Under the pieces are notes generated by a model that was given only the letters and a program-made list of their open reading frames with translations, was not told the origin of the DNA and ran no database searches. Of a DNA stretch of 64,000 bases, positions 1-9,015 are shown piece after piece. The position numbers were made by a program, and so were the translations under genes. Origin of the DNA: Pseudoips prasinana (taxonomy: Eukaryota > Arthropoda > Insecta > Lepidoptera > Nolidae); NCBI GenBank assembly GCA_951640165.1, contig OX621242.1:15245501-15309500 (forward strand), read 5' to 3'. How positions within the stretch are numbered: position 1 is the stretch's first letter; each line of letters starts with the position of its first letter.

Positions 1-525
1 AGTTTGCGGATTAAAATGGGAATCAAAATTATTAAACCTAAAATACGTGCCTGCCTTACCTACTGCTTTTAAGATTCTGCGAAGTGCCTTAAAATTATCA
101 ATAAAATAATCAGTGACGGGTGAAATTAAAATCTTTGTCATCAAATTCTCGAAAAGTTTTTTACGTTAAATTAACTTACTAAGCTGTTCGGAGTCCTACT
201 GAAGAAGTCATTGCTGAGAAGTATAACTCCTGCATTATGAAGGAGTTCTTAAGAGTCCTAATGAAGTAGGAGTACTAACATAGGTTAAGAAAAATTGTTA
301 CTAACACTATGGATGTATATCTGAAAATAAATTGTTGTGTTATTATTATTATAAACGTTTTACCGCTTTTTACGAAAATTGCGGGGACGGAGGAATATGA
401 AATTTGGAACAGTTAAAGTTCATATGGAGAAGTGCAGAATATGTTTATATAATTGGCATTACAATTTTTACTAAATAAGAAACATTACACACCCTACCAT
501 GCTTTTGACACACTGACAAACTGAG

Positions 526-596
526 AAGAGATGACAAACTCATTGTCAAAACTGAGAACTGGATTCTCAGTTTTGACAATGAGTTTGTCATCTCTT
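526..596. repeat. Perfect 33-bp inverted repeat
   Basis: Arms 526-558 and 564-596 are perfect reverse complements with a 5-base loop (CTGGA). The arm runs AAGAGATGACAAACTCATTG and on to CTGAGAA. Confidence 0.93.
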
Positions 597-690
597 TAGC
601 ATAGTCTTTGACATTAAAATCATAATGATCGAATTTGGAACAAGTGCGATCGCTAGTAATAATAAAACACATTTTTTTGGACTCCATAGT

Positions 691-826
691 AGTCATCATG
701 TCAGCCAAAATCCCCAAAGAATACGCTTGGCAGACGGATAATACTTTTAATTCTTGGACGATTTCTACGCTCCCCACGGAATGAGATGGGGTGATGATAT
801 TCTATGCCATTGCCACACAGCAATAT
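691..826 (-). repeat. Interspersed repeat ending AGATGGGGTGATGATATTC
   Basis: Diverged minus-strand copy: TCATCATGTCAGCCAAAATC, CGCTTGGCAGACGG, ACGATTTCTACGCTCCCCAC and AGATGGGGTGATGATATTC. The same order occurs at 25745, 38668, 39415 and 40629. Confidence 0.65.
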
Positions 827-1694
827 TAAAATTTAATTACCTTTCTTTGTTGTTCCAGTTTATCTCTTTCCCGTCTCTCACGCCTTTCTTTGGCAAGTCG
901 CTCGCCCTCTTGTCTCGTTTGCTCGGCCCGCTTGCGCTCCCGCGCCCGCCTTCGCACTGACCCTGAGGTGGGGGCGCTCAGCCTCCTAACCAACCATTAA
1001 GAAAATTATAGCACATTTGTATATACAGGAGAGACCCATGAACATGTACAAATTAAAGAAATTGTGATTAAAATAAGAAAATTGTTTTGTTTTGTACAAA
1101 ATGCCTCGAATAAACATTTTGTATGGGAAGTTAATTTTTTTTTGTGTAATTTAAAAATTTATACTCTACTCGCCATTCAGAAACTAAGATCTTTTTCACA
1201 TGATTTGTTACATATTAACATCTATTATTTATGTTCCTATTTGTATTCCGTGTATAAAAATAGCTTTTAATACTTAATAATCTATCGATCAAACTAGGCA
1301 ACTTTTTAGGTAGATAACATTAGTTATACTTGCAAGGTCGGAAATACGAAAAACCTGTGATCTTTACATAATTCAATTACTTAACCCTTTATAATACAGT
1401 AGGTATGTTTTTAATTTATTGGTTTTGAACTTTATCACAAGCCAAATAGAGTTCAAAATAATATAGTTACCAGCTATACAAATACGTGTTACTGCTTTCT
1501 GGCTTTGAAACTCATACGAATCCAATACCTTATACGGTATGGTTAGATTACGTGTGAAATTCAAGTAGAACCCAAGAATCAATCGCAACAGTTTAACATT
1601 GCCCCCGAAACAAAGAGCCTTTGAACCAACCAGACCCTAAAATCCTCAGTTGTTGCAGATTTATTTAAGTGGGAATCAAACCCGAATGACAATA

Positions 1695-2033
1695 ACTTGA
1701 TACGAGCTAGCTAAATATCAATGCTATAATAAACTAAATCTTATGAATGTTTTGATACAATGTGTACCTAAATATCTATGTTACTAGAAATAATAATGTA
1801 TACAACTATATAGTTAGTTAGTTAGTTGGGCGATAGGTTTCCGCACTTAGCCTCCCAATTGGGCCATTGTGCGTGATACTTGTTTGGCTACTCGAACCAT
1901 TTTAGTTCCATCCAGAAGTCCAGGAGACCACGAAAGCCTCATACAACTATATTACTACAAACATGTTCTGACTATTTACAAGCGTTTTTTTAAAGTCTAC
2001 GTGAATAAAATCCTTTTTATTTATTTTTTTATT
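1695..2033 (+). mobile_element. LINE 3' UTR fragment, interrupted
   Basis: Plus-strand copy of the 3' UTR of the LINE at 46160-47888 (TACTACAAACATGTTCTGAC, then AAAGTCTACGTGAATAAAAT at its end). Positions 1812-1940 are a foreign retroelement insert flanked by a 12-bp duplication. Confidence 0.75.
1812..1940 (-). mobile_element. Retroelement 3' end with (AACT)n tail
   Basis: A 129-bp insert flanked by ATACAACTATAT at 1800-1811 and 1941-1952. On the minus strand it runs from GAGGCTTTCGTGGTCTCC to a tail of repeated AACT units. The tail repeat and the 12-bp target duplication fit target-primed reverse transcription of a severely 5'-truncated LINE or a SINE. Confidence 0.8.
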
Positions 2034-2039
2034 CAAAAA

Positions 2040-3600
2040 AACAATCGGATAGGACGGCTGACACAGCATTACCACCGAGAACCGTTTTATGCTACTAAGC
2101 TAATAAAGTATTCAAATTATGTTAACAAACTAAGATATTTCCTTAGTCGTTCCAAAGCGAAATGGGGCTACATAGTTTAAAAATATTGATTTGTTCATTA
2201 TAAAAATACCAGTAAACTTGAGACCCTGCTCCTTTTGAAGTCGGTTAGAAATAGAAAGATTTGGTGGTACGCCCACTTTGTATTCCGGTTGATAGAGCAC
2301 AAAATGAGTGAATATCGGAAAATGGTTTGGTTCACACGGCTAAGGAAACACTTGGTCACTTGCCTTACTAGTATAAAAAAAACACAGAGTATTTGTTTTC
2401 TTGTTCCTAAAAAGCTATTTGTCGCCTAATGTAACTAAACTACTAGTAGGTACGTAAGCACAACTCTCCTGGGCTTAGGTTTACTAATCACTAAAATGTC
2501 TATTTTTTAAGCTATGTGTAAGGAGGCGAGAGCAAATAAATAAAGTGCAATTTGCAAGCACCGTAACTTCCAACTATCAAACGGGACTTTACATAGTGTA
2601 GCCAAATAATATGAACTGTGAAAGCAATAAAAAACCACACAGTAAAATAGATAATTATTCCAGTTACTAAAATAATTTTAAAATTAATTGAAGTCCTTTA
2701 CTTGCCTTTGAAAATAGGTACCTCCATACGGAAACCGCGGCCGATTACTCCACGAGTACATGCCTACCTATTTAAAACACTGCGACACGTGACCTACACA
2801 AGATCCTTATCCTAATTATTTCTTAATCAAAACTACACTTTCTCACGTACGGTGACAAACCCAAAAATTATTTATTTTCTTTTCTATATCCTACATTGTA
2901 AGAATGGTAATAAAATAAAGTTTAGGTTGTATATGTGATTTTTTTTCTATTTGACGAATTTCCCAAGACTTTGTAGACATGTTTAGAAAGCCCAAGTTTT
3001 ACTACAAACCGTAAAACGATATCTTACCTACGCAATCACCGTGAGTGTAAAGCAAACATTTAACGATGGTTTCACTTAACCCAACAAACAATTACAAATC
3101 ACATAACCGAGAAAGAAACCAATTCTAATAAATTTAAACGCGTTGAACAAGGTATAAACACTAAAGGTGATCATTTCAGTAGGTTTAACTGACAGGGTCG
3201 GCTCTTCGCCTTCAACTGAAATGTCTCGCAGGCTCAACTGAAATTGCGCGCTTTCGTGTAAGTCTCCATTGAACGATGGCAGTTGCGCGTGATAAAGATG
3301 AATAACTGAGGCATAAACTCTACAATTTAGCAATTGGCTCCAAATCTCTTATTCATTCTAATTGTAATTACTTTAAACTGCCTTTCAATGTTGTCAATAA
3401 CCAAAAAGAAATCAAGGTATTGTGTTCCGGCCTTTTGTTCGGATTCGGTAGGTATCTGCACGTTTTCACTGTACTCGAACATAGGCCATTCATTAAAATA
3501 ATTATTAGTAATGCCAAGGTGTCAAATACATTAACTGCAGATTATATTATACAATCATCTAACAGTCCCCATTCGTGTTCATCCCAAACAAGTTACAGCC
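2040..3600. other. Intergenic stretch, nothing assignable
   Basis: AT-rich, with only short frames lacking recognisable similarity. A phrase CTCCTTTTGAAGTCGGTTAG at about 2229 recurs (with changes) at about 11170 and probably marks a degraded repeat end. Confidence 0.6.
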
Positions 3601-3609
3601 AGGTTCAAG

Positions 3610-3809
3610 TTGTCTGGTCTGTTGGTATAGTGGTAAGTGACTCTTACCGCTAAGCCAGAGGTCGTGGGGTCGATCCCACCCAAGATAAATCTTTATGTGA
3701 TGAGCATGCTCATTTGTTTTGTGTCTAGGTGTAATTTATCAACAATATGTATGTAACTGCTTCGTTTGAGATCAGATGGCAGTGTGTTAGCTGTCCGAAG
3801 ATATTTAGT
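3610..3809 (+). repeat. tRNA-derived SINE, family 1
   Basis: Head with a tRNA-like promoter: GGTATAGTGGTAAGTGAC resembles an A box and GGTCGTGGGGTCGATCCC a B box. It is followed by TAATTTATCAACAATATGTATG and the tail GAGATCAGATGGCAGTGTG. It belongs to the family seen at 13455, 28746, 37740, 49685 and 52476. Its end is cut by a Helitron at 3811. Confidence 0.8.
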
Positions 3810-3810
3810 A

Positions 3811-4003
3811 CTAGCTGTGCCCCGCGGTTTTACCAGCGTTAAACTATATAAATTATACCCTATGTGTTAATCCAGAGTGTCAGCTAACTCCATACCATTT
3901 TTTATTAATATCACTCCAGCCGTTTAGACGTGAAGAAGTAACAAACATACCCAGTAGCACACTCACACTCTCACAAACTTTCGCCTTTATAATATTAGTG
4001 TGA
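3811..4003 (-). mobile_element. Short non-autonomous Helitron
   Basis: On the minus strand it begins TCACACTAATATTATAAAGG and ends GCACAGCTAG, sitting between A and T. TC start, CTAG end, A^T target and no target duplication are Helitron hallmarks; the sequence is of the short lepidopteran (Lep1-like) type. It is inserted in the tail of the SINE at 3610-3809. Confidence 0.8.
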
Positions 4004-4009
4004 TTAGAA

Positions 4010-5690
4010 AAACTTGGCGAGTGTGTATAGCATTGAAGAGTTAATTTGAGGTCCCATGAAACATACTAGCTCAAACATTGTTGCCTATTTCTAAGCCGGC
4101 TATACTTTGAAACTAAAATTTGGGACAGATACTCAAATAAACTAGGTGCATAAATTGCGGCAAGATAGATCCCTAGCGCAGCTTTCAGCTTTCAGCTGTT
4201 TGGTTTTTATGGTAATGTGGCCGAGGACTATGGACTGTGTAAGAGATATAAATGGCAGAAGTATGATTGGCATGGCTGCTTGACATGTAGTTTTAGCTCT
4301 TTTAAGTCTACGCTATATAAAACCGATATTGACTTACGGAGTAAATTTGTTTTCTAGGTACGATGTTGTAAATCATAACCCACTCGACATTCAACGTTAC
4401 GTATTTCCAAAAACATATTATATAGAGCAATGGGTGTACTATGCCAAAGAATCGAAATACCCCATTTGTTTTACAAACACGTTTTGTACAACGTTTTGCA
4501 GTTTGGTTTTGGGTTAGTTATTAATTGTTAATGGATTGGTTCAGAAGGATCGGGCATGGTTCTTATGTTATGCAGTAAAAGTACAAGTGTAACAATAGTT
4601 TTGGGGTTCAAATGACATCGCTAAAAGGTAGACACATTTAATTGAGGTAGAGCAAAGCATACTTTGAACCTATGAACAGCTCGACTAACAATGTACGATA
4701 CCTACCTTACAGTATACACTCCAGGCGATATATTGCTGGTGACGTTGCCTGTGTGCTAATTTAGTAGTTAGGCGACCTGATCTCATAGGGGAGAAATATG
4801 ATTGATCTAGTCTCTGTTGCGTAGGATAGTGCAAACGCTTACCTTCAGGTGGGTCTTATGAATGTTTGCCAATAAAAAATGCACACGAATATATAAATGT
4901 TCACACTTACCGTGGGCAATTAAAGATATCTTCTATGTTCCTTTTACAGATAACTTAGGTTTTTCTAGTCTTTTTTTACTTTTTCGCAAAATTTTATACG
5001 GAATTGTAACATACATTCATTCAGGACGAGTTTAAGTCAATTATCGTCTGTCACATATTATTAAATTTTCACCGATTTAAATTCAAACGTCATTTTAGAT
5101 GAATACTGCTTATATTTTACATATTTCTAAGACTAGTCCCTAATTCTACTTCTAATTTAATCTACACGTCCTCAAACATACAACTCTCGTCTCTGTTTGA
5201 GTCGTGCAAACTTTATGAATGTTTTTGCAAATCATCCCCTGTTTATTAAGCCCCTTGTCCTTCAAACAGCTGACTAGGTACACGCAAAGTAGGTCAGTCA
5301 TTTGTTTAGTTTGCTACTTGTCGATAAACGAGTTTTGGTCATGAAAGGATTCCCAAAGTATATAAGTGCGTACCTACAGATTACAAAGCAATTTAGGTAC
5401 AATGCTTTAGTTCAATCTCTGTAATTACAATTATGATACGGCAATTTATGAACTTCGTATTGACGTATCTACAATAAAACAAATTATGTACAGCTGAACA
5501 ATAAAAAAACTTTCGCGAATTCTTAGCTAGAGTTACTTATTCGAAAATTTACATAAGGCGATATCTCGTTGTGCTCCTACGTTTAATATACGAGCAAGTC
5601 ATGTTTGCAGGCAATCTTACGTTGCAATATCTAGGTAGCTTACTACCTAGATATTGCAAAGTAAGATTCGACTATATCTTTTATTCATTT
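4010..5690. other. Intergenic stretch, nothing assignable except a hairpin
   Basis: No coding pattern and no recognised element apart from the inverted repeat at 5613-5668. Confidence 0.6.
5613..5668. repeat. 26-bp inverted repeat, 4-base loop
   Basis: Arms 5613-5638 and 5643-5668 pair with one mismatch (…GTTGCAATATCTAGGTAG). No target duplication is evident. Confidence 0.88.
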
Positions 5691-5847
5691 TCAGAGTCCT
5701 GAACATAATGGGTGCCAAAGTGAAGCCTATTATAAAGCTACCGCCGTCCGGTTAGCCATCAGCAGACTATATCTCATGAACCGTAATACTTGGACACTTG
5801 GAATTTTTACAAAATGCATATTTCTATTAAAACAAAGTTAAATAATA
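5690..5847 (+). repeat. Lepidopteran repeat interrupted by mariner (left part)
   Basis: The stretch with GGGTGCCAAAGTGAAGC, CCGCCGTCCGGTTAGCCATCAG and CTCATGAACCGT matches, as I recall it, a common lepidopteran interspersed element whose end reads CGAGTCCGACTCGCACTTGG. Its continuation (GGTGGTCCCCATACAAATAA) appears immediately after the mariner at 7132. The assignment is from memory; the family name is uncertain. Confidence 0.55.
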
Positions 5848-7129
5848 GGTCTTTACCTATGAAATTGCCGTTTTGTATGAAAAAATTTAAACGAATTTTT
5901 TTCATGAATTTTTTTATTTGTATTAATCGAAGTAATCACCCATGCAATCAATGCATCTTTGCCATCGCAGTGGCAGTTTATTGATGCCCTTCTTAAAGAA
6001 ATCAGCTGGACGGGAGGCAACAAATTCTTCAAAGGCATTTTGTACTGCCTCTCGGGTATTGAATTTTTTTCCCGCCAAGAAGTTATCCAAATTCTGGAAA
6101 AAGTAGTAGTCTGTAGGCGCAAGGTCTGGTGAGTAGGGCGGATGACGGAGAGCTTCCAACCCCAGTTCTTGCAACTTGGAGACCGTCTGCTGTGCAGTAT
6201 GAGGTCGCGCGTTGTCGTGCAGGATCAGCGGAGACGAGCGATTGACCAATGCTGGTTGGAGATGCGCCAGCTTCTCCATCATTGTGCTCAGTTCTTCACA
6301 GTACACATCTGCAGTAATGCTCACCCCGTTTGGTAAGAAGCTGTGATGAATCACACCGGCGCTAGACCACCAAACAGTGACCATCACTTTTCTAGGGGTA
6401 AGTTTTCATTTAGGGCATTGTTTAGGTGCTGAACCAGGATCCAACCAACTTGCTGAGCGCTTGCGGTTATCAAACAGAATCCATTTTTCATCGCAGGTAA
6501 CAATGCGGTTCAAAATTCCTTCATTTGTGTGTCTGTTGAGCAGTGCAAGGCACGTCTCGACGCGTACTTCGCGCTGGTGATCATTGAGTTCGTGGGGCAC
6601 CCATTTGTCAAGCTTTTTTACCTTGCCAATTTGACGCAAATGGACCAATATTGTTTTGACGCTAACGTCGAAAGCTGCTGCTAATTCAGCCGTAGATTGT
6701 GTATCATCAGCTTCCACAACCGCCTTTAATTCGTCATTGTCGACCAAAGTGTTCGGACGACCGCGAGGTTCATTTTTCAGGTCGAAATTTCCAGAACGGA
6801 AGCGAGCAAACCAATAACAGGTGGTGCGTTGGTTTGTAGTGTTAGCTCCGTAAACGTCGTTGATGTTGCGTGCCGCTTGTGCCGCGTTGCTGCCACGACG
6901 GTACTCATATTCCATAATTACTCGAATTTTTAACGTATCCATGATGACGAAAAAGATTGAAATGCGATGAAAATGTAACACTAATCAATAAAGAAATGAC
7001 TACTTTTGGAAAAAAGAATCCATGTTTTTAAAATAAAATTAATTTGAAATTAGAATTCTTAGCCAAACAAAAATTATTTTGATTTGAAATGGCCAGTACT
7101 GCAGAACGGCAATTTCATAGGTAAAGACC
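5848..7129 (-). mobile_element. Mariner element, copy A, inverted
   Basis: Same 1282-bp mariner as at 9016-10297 but on the minus strand, with both inverted termini present and TA at 5846-5847 and 7130-7131. The two copies are 1886 bp apart and in head-to-head orientation (their 5' ends face each other). It sits inside an older repeat whose pieces flank it (about 5690-5847 and 7130-7240). The transposase gene has a premature stop, so this copy would depend on transposase in trans; its ends look functional. Confidence 0.95.
5923..6981 (-). pseudogene. Mariner transposase with one nonsense codon
   Basis: Collinear with the intact transposase in copy B over all 352 codons, with no indel. A single CGA to TGA change at 6406-6408 (codon 192, after PKQCPK) splits it into a 191-codon N-terminal part and a C-terminal part. 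Other amino-acid differences from copy B are few: Asn for Lys in the RGRPxTL linker, His for Arg in NDxQRE, and Ile for Leu just before HDNARPH. The three catalytic Asp codons are all still present, but the second and third lie after the stop. The C-terminal half stays in frame, so this is one nonsense mutation and not a frameshift. Confidence 0.93.
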
Positions 7130-7240
7130 TAATATAAAAGGTGGTCCCCATACAAATAACTTTTTTTTTGCTCCATCTGTATCTTTTGAACCGTAAAAGT
7201 TAGATACTAGTGTATTATTACAGCCTCTCGATGGTACGGA
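7130..7240 (+). repeat. Same repeat, right part after mariner
   Basis: Continues the element broken at 5847: GGTGGTCCCCATACAAATAA, a poly-T run, then diverged sequence. The characteristic terminal hairpin is not visible here but occurs in another fragment at about 26995-27066. Confidence 0.45.
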
Positions 7241-7267
7241 TCGTGTTTTTATCGGTACATATTATAA

Positions 7268-7306
7268 ATACATATCTTGGGACAACTAACTCACTCCCAA
7301 ACAAGG
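7268..7306 (-). repeat. SINE family 1 tail fragment
   Basis: Minus-strand remnant of the SINE tail (TTGTTTGGGAGTGAGTTAGT then TGTCCCAAGATATG). Confidence 0.45.
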
Positions 7307-7450
7307 CGAAGCCTATTTTGCGCGATTTCTCCGCTTTGTGACCGATTTAGTTTTTTTTTAAGAGATATTATTCGGCAAGGGTTTCATACGAATCAGATCA
7401 GATTAATATCTTGGGACATATAAGAAATTATGTTAATATGGTGTAATGTA

Positions 7451-7578
7451 CAAACGCCAGCACATCAAGCTACCCCAATCTGTCAAATTCCTCAATTGAA
7501 CCTTATGCTTATGTGATAAAGTTGAAAATCTATAAAAGAAATTTGACAGATTGGGGTAGCTGGATGTGCTGGCGTCTG
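7451..7578. mobile_element. MITE family with TA sites, copy 1
   Basis: Non-autonomous element of 128 bp with long terminal inverted repeats (CAGACGCCAGCACATCAAGC, here with one mismatch, then TACCCCAATCTGTCAAATT) and TA on both sides. The centre carries CCTTATGCTT and TTGAAAATCTATAAAAG. Two further copies lie at 29355-29490 and 63415-63548. It has no coding capacity. TA duplications and CAG-initial ends suggest mobilisation by a Tc1/mariner-type transposase. Confidence 0.85.
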
Positions 7579-7957
7579 TACATGTGAAGTATTAAATCAT
7601 ATGAAAGGGCTAGATTTACTCATTCTAAAACAGATTTGCTTTGTTTAACGTGTTCATTTGGGTGTATTAGTTGTCCCAGGATATTTATTATTATTATTTT
7701 TTTTAATAATAATAATAATGTTTATTTCCTCCTCACAAAAACAGACTTACAATATTACAATTTTACTTATAACTAGTTTACAAATTTGATTTGGTCTATG
7801 ATATGTGAGGAGCTGGTGTCTGAGTTAGGTATAAAAATGCCTGTATTTCAGATCACCAGGCCCCCACCCCACGGTAAACAAAGGCCGACGATATTTGGCT
7901 CATTATAACAAAAAAAAATTATATTAGACCCTGCATTTGAAATTAATCTTCGCTCTT

Positions 7958-7994
7958 CGTAATACTAATTGGTGATCTATCAATTAGTATTACG
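7958..7994. repeat. 14-bp inverted repeat
   Basis: CGTAATACTAATTG at 7958-7971 and its inverse at 7981-7994, with a 9-base loop. Confidence 0.85.
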
Positions 7995-8402
7995 TCGATC
8001 ACTTCTCAACTTTCAATACGAGGTGCTAAATGAGATTAGTTTTTTAATACTGACCTACGCGAATATCATAAGCAAAATCAACTCGGTATTAATAAAACCA
8101 TCAAATATCCTTCGCAAACAAACCTAAGTTTAGCGGTTCGGTTGTCTATGGTATATTGCTATCTAAGTGACAGGCACATTAGGCACGGAACCCTCAAGTT
8201 TGACAGTTGTTTTTTTTACGTTCCGGTATAAACGTGCACGCGCATCTATCAATGTTTGTAGCTAGCTAATGAAATTTAGTAATGGATTACCGATAGAAAT
8301 AGAAAATATACCATTTTTCACATAGATCAGATTCTGAGATTCCTAGTTTTATAAATTAGCAAATACGTTCGGAATTGTATAAATCTGTCTTTTTTTCAAA
8401 AG

Positions 8403-8451
8403 ACAAGTAAACAACAGAAATATATAATTTATCTTTCTGTTGTTTACTTGT
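8403..8451. repeat. 18-bp perfect inverted repeat
   Basis: ACAAGTAAACAACAGAAA at 8403-8420 and its inverse at 8434-8451. Confidence 0.88.
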
Positions 8452-8636
8452 GTTGTTACAAAAATATATTAAACTTAACAACATTTAGGCTAAATAACCA
8501 CGGAACTTGTGCCCATAGGTGTTGCCATAAGCTTTTATGCTGCTAAGGACGTTGGCCCTTCACGGGCCCGAATTGGACCTGGGCTGTATTTTGCCGACTC
8601 CTGCTGTCAATAATCGATATCTATATATACATATAA

Positions 8637-8799
8637 CTAGCGGCCCGGTACGTGCTTCGCTACGTATAAGGCATAGTAATAAAAAAAATGACTTCCACGA
8701 ATAATTCAAGACCAAAATTAGCCAAATCGGAAAAGGCGTTGTTGAGTTATAAGTTATAACATTACAACGAAAAGTGGCATTGATTTTTATATATATAGA
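8637..8799 (-). mobile_element. Helitron-like element, divergent
   Basis: On the minus strand it starts about TCTATATATATAAAAATC and ends CACGTACCGGGCCGCTAG. The terminal CTAG and GC-rich hairpin-like 3' end suggest another short Helitron family, different from the GGGCACAGCTAG group. Ends are approximate. Confidence 0.5.
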
Positions 8800-8851
8800 T
8801 AGATAAATCGAAGGAAATTCAAAACTGTACATTAAATGTTTTTTTCCTTCC

Positions 8852-8895
8852 ATCCTTTGTTCAGCAGTGGACGTCTTTTGGCTGATATGATTATG
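8852..8895 (+). repeat. RTE-like LINE tail remnant
   Basis: TTCAGCAGTGGACGTCTTTT then GGCTGATATGATTATGA, the same terminal sequence as at 23960-24010. Confidence 0.55.
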
Positions 8896-9015
8896 AGAGA
8901 CGGGAGACCAACTAAACAGACACTTTTTTAGCACCTAAAAGTTGTCGGAATTCGAAAATGTGCCACATGGACAAAATGTGGCTTTATTAGGATAAAAATA
9001 AAAGAACATATATTA

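Noticed and set aside
445..777. 110-codon frame on the minus strand
   Set aside because: It runs through a perfect palindrome and a degraded interspersed repeat; no protein similarity is seen.
5923..6387. C-terminal half of transposase in copy A as a separate gene
   Set aside because: It stays in frame with the N-terminal half and is separated only by a nonsense codon, so it is one pseudogene.
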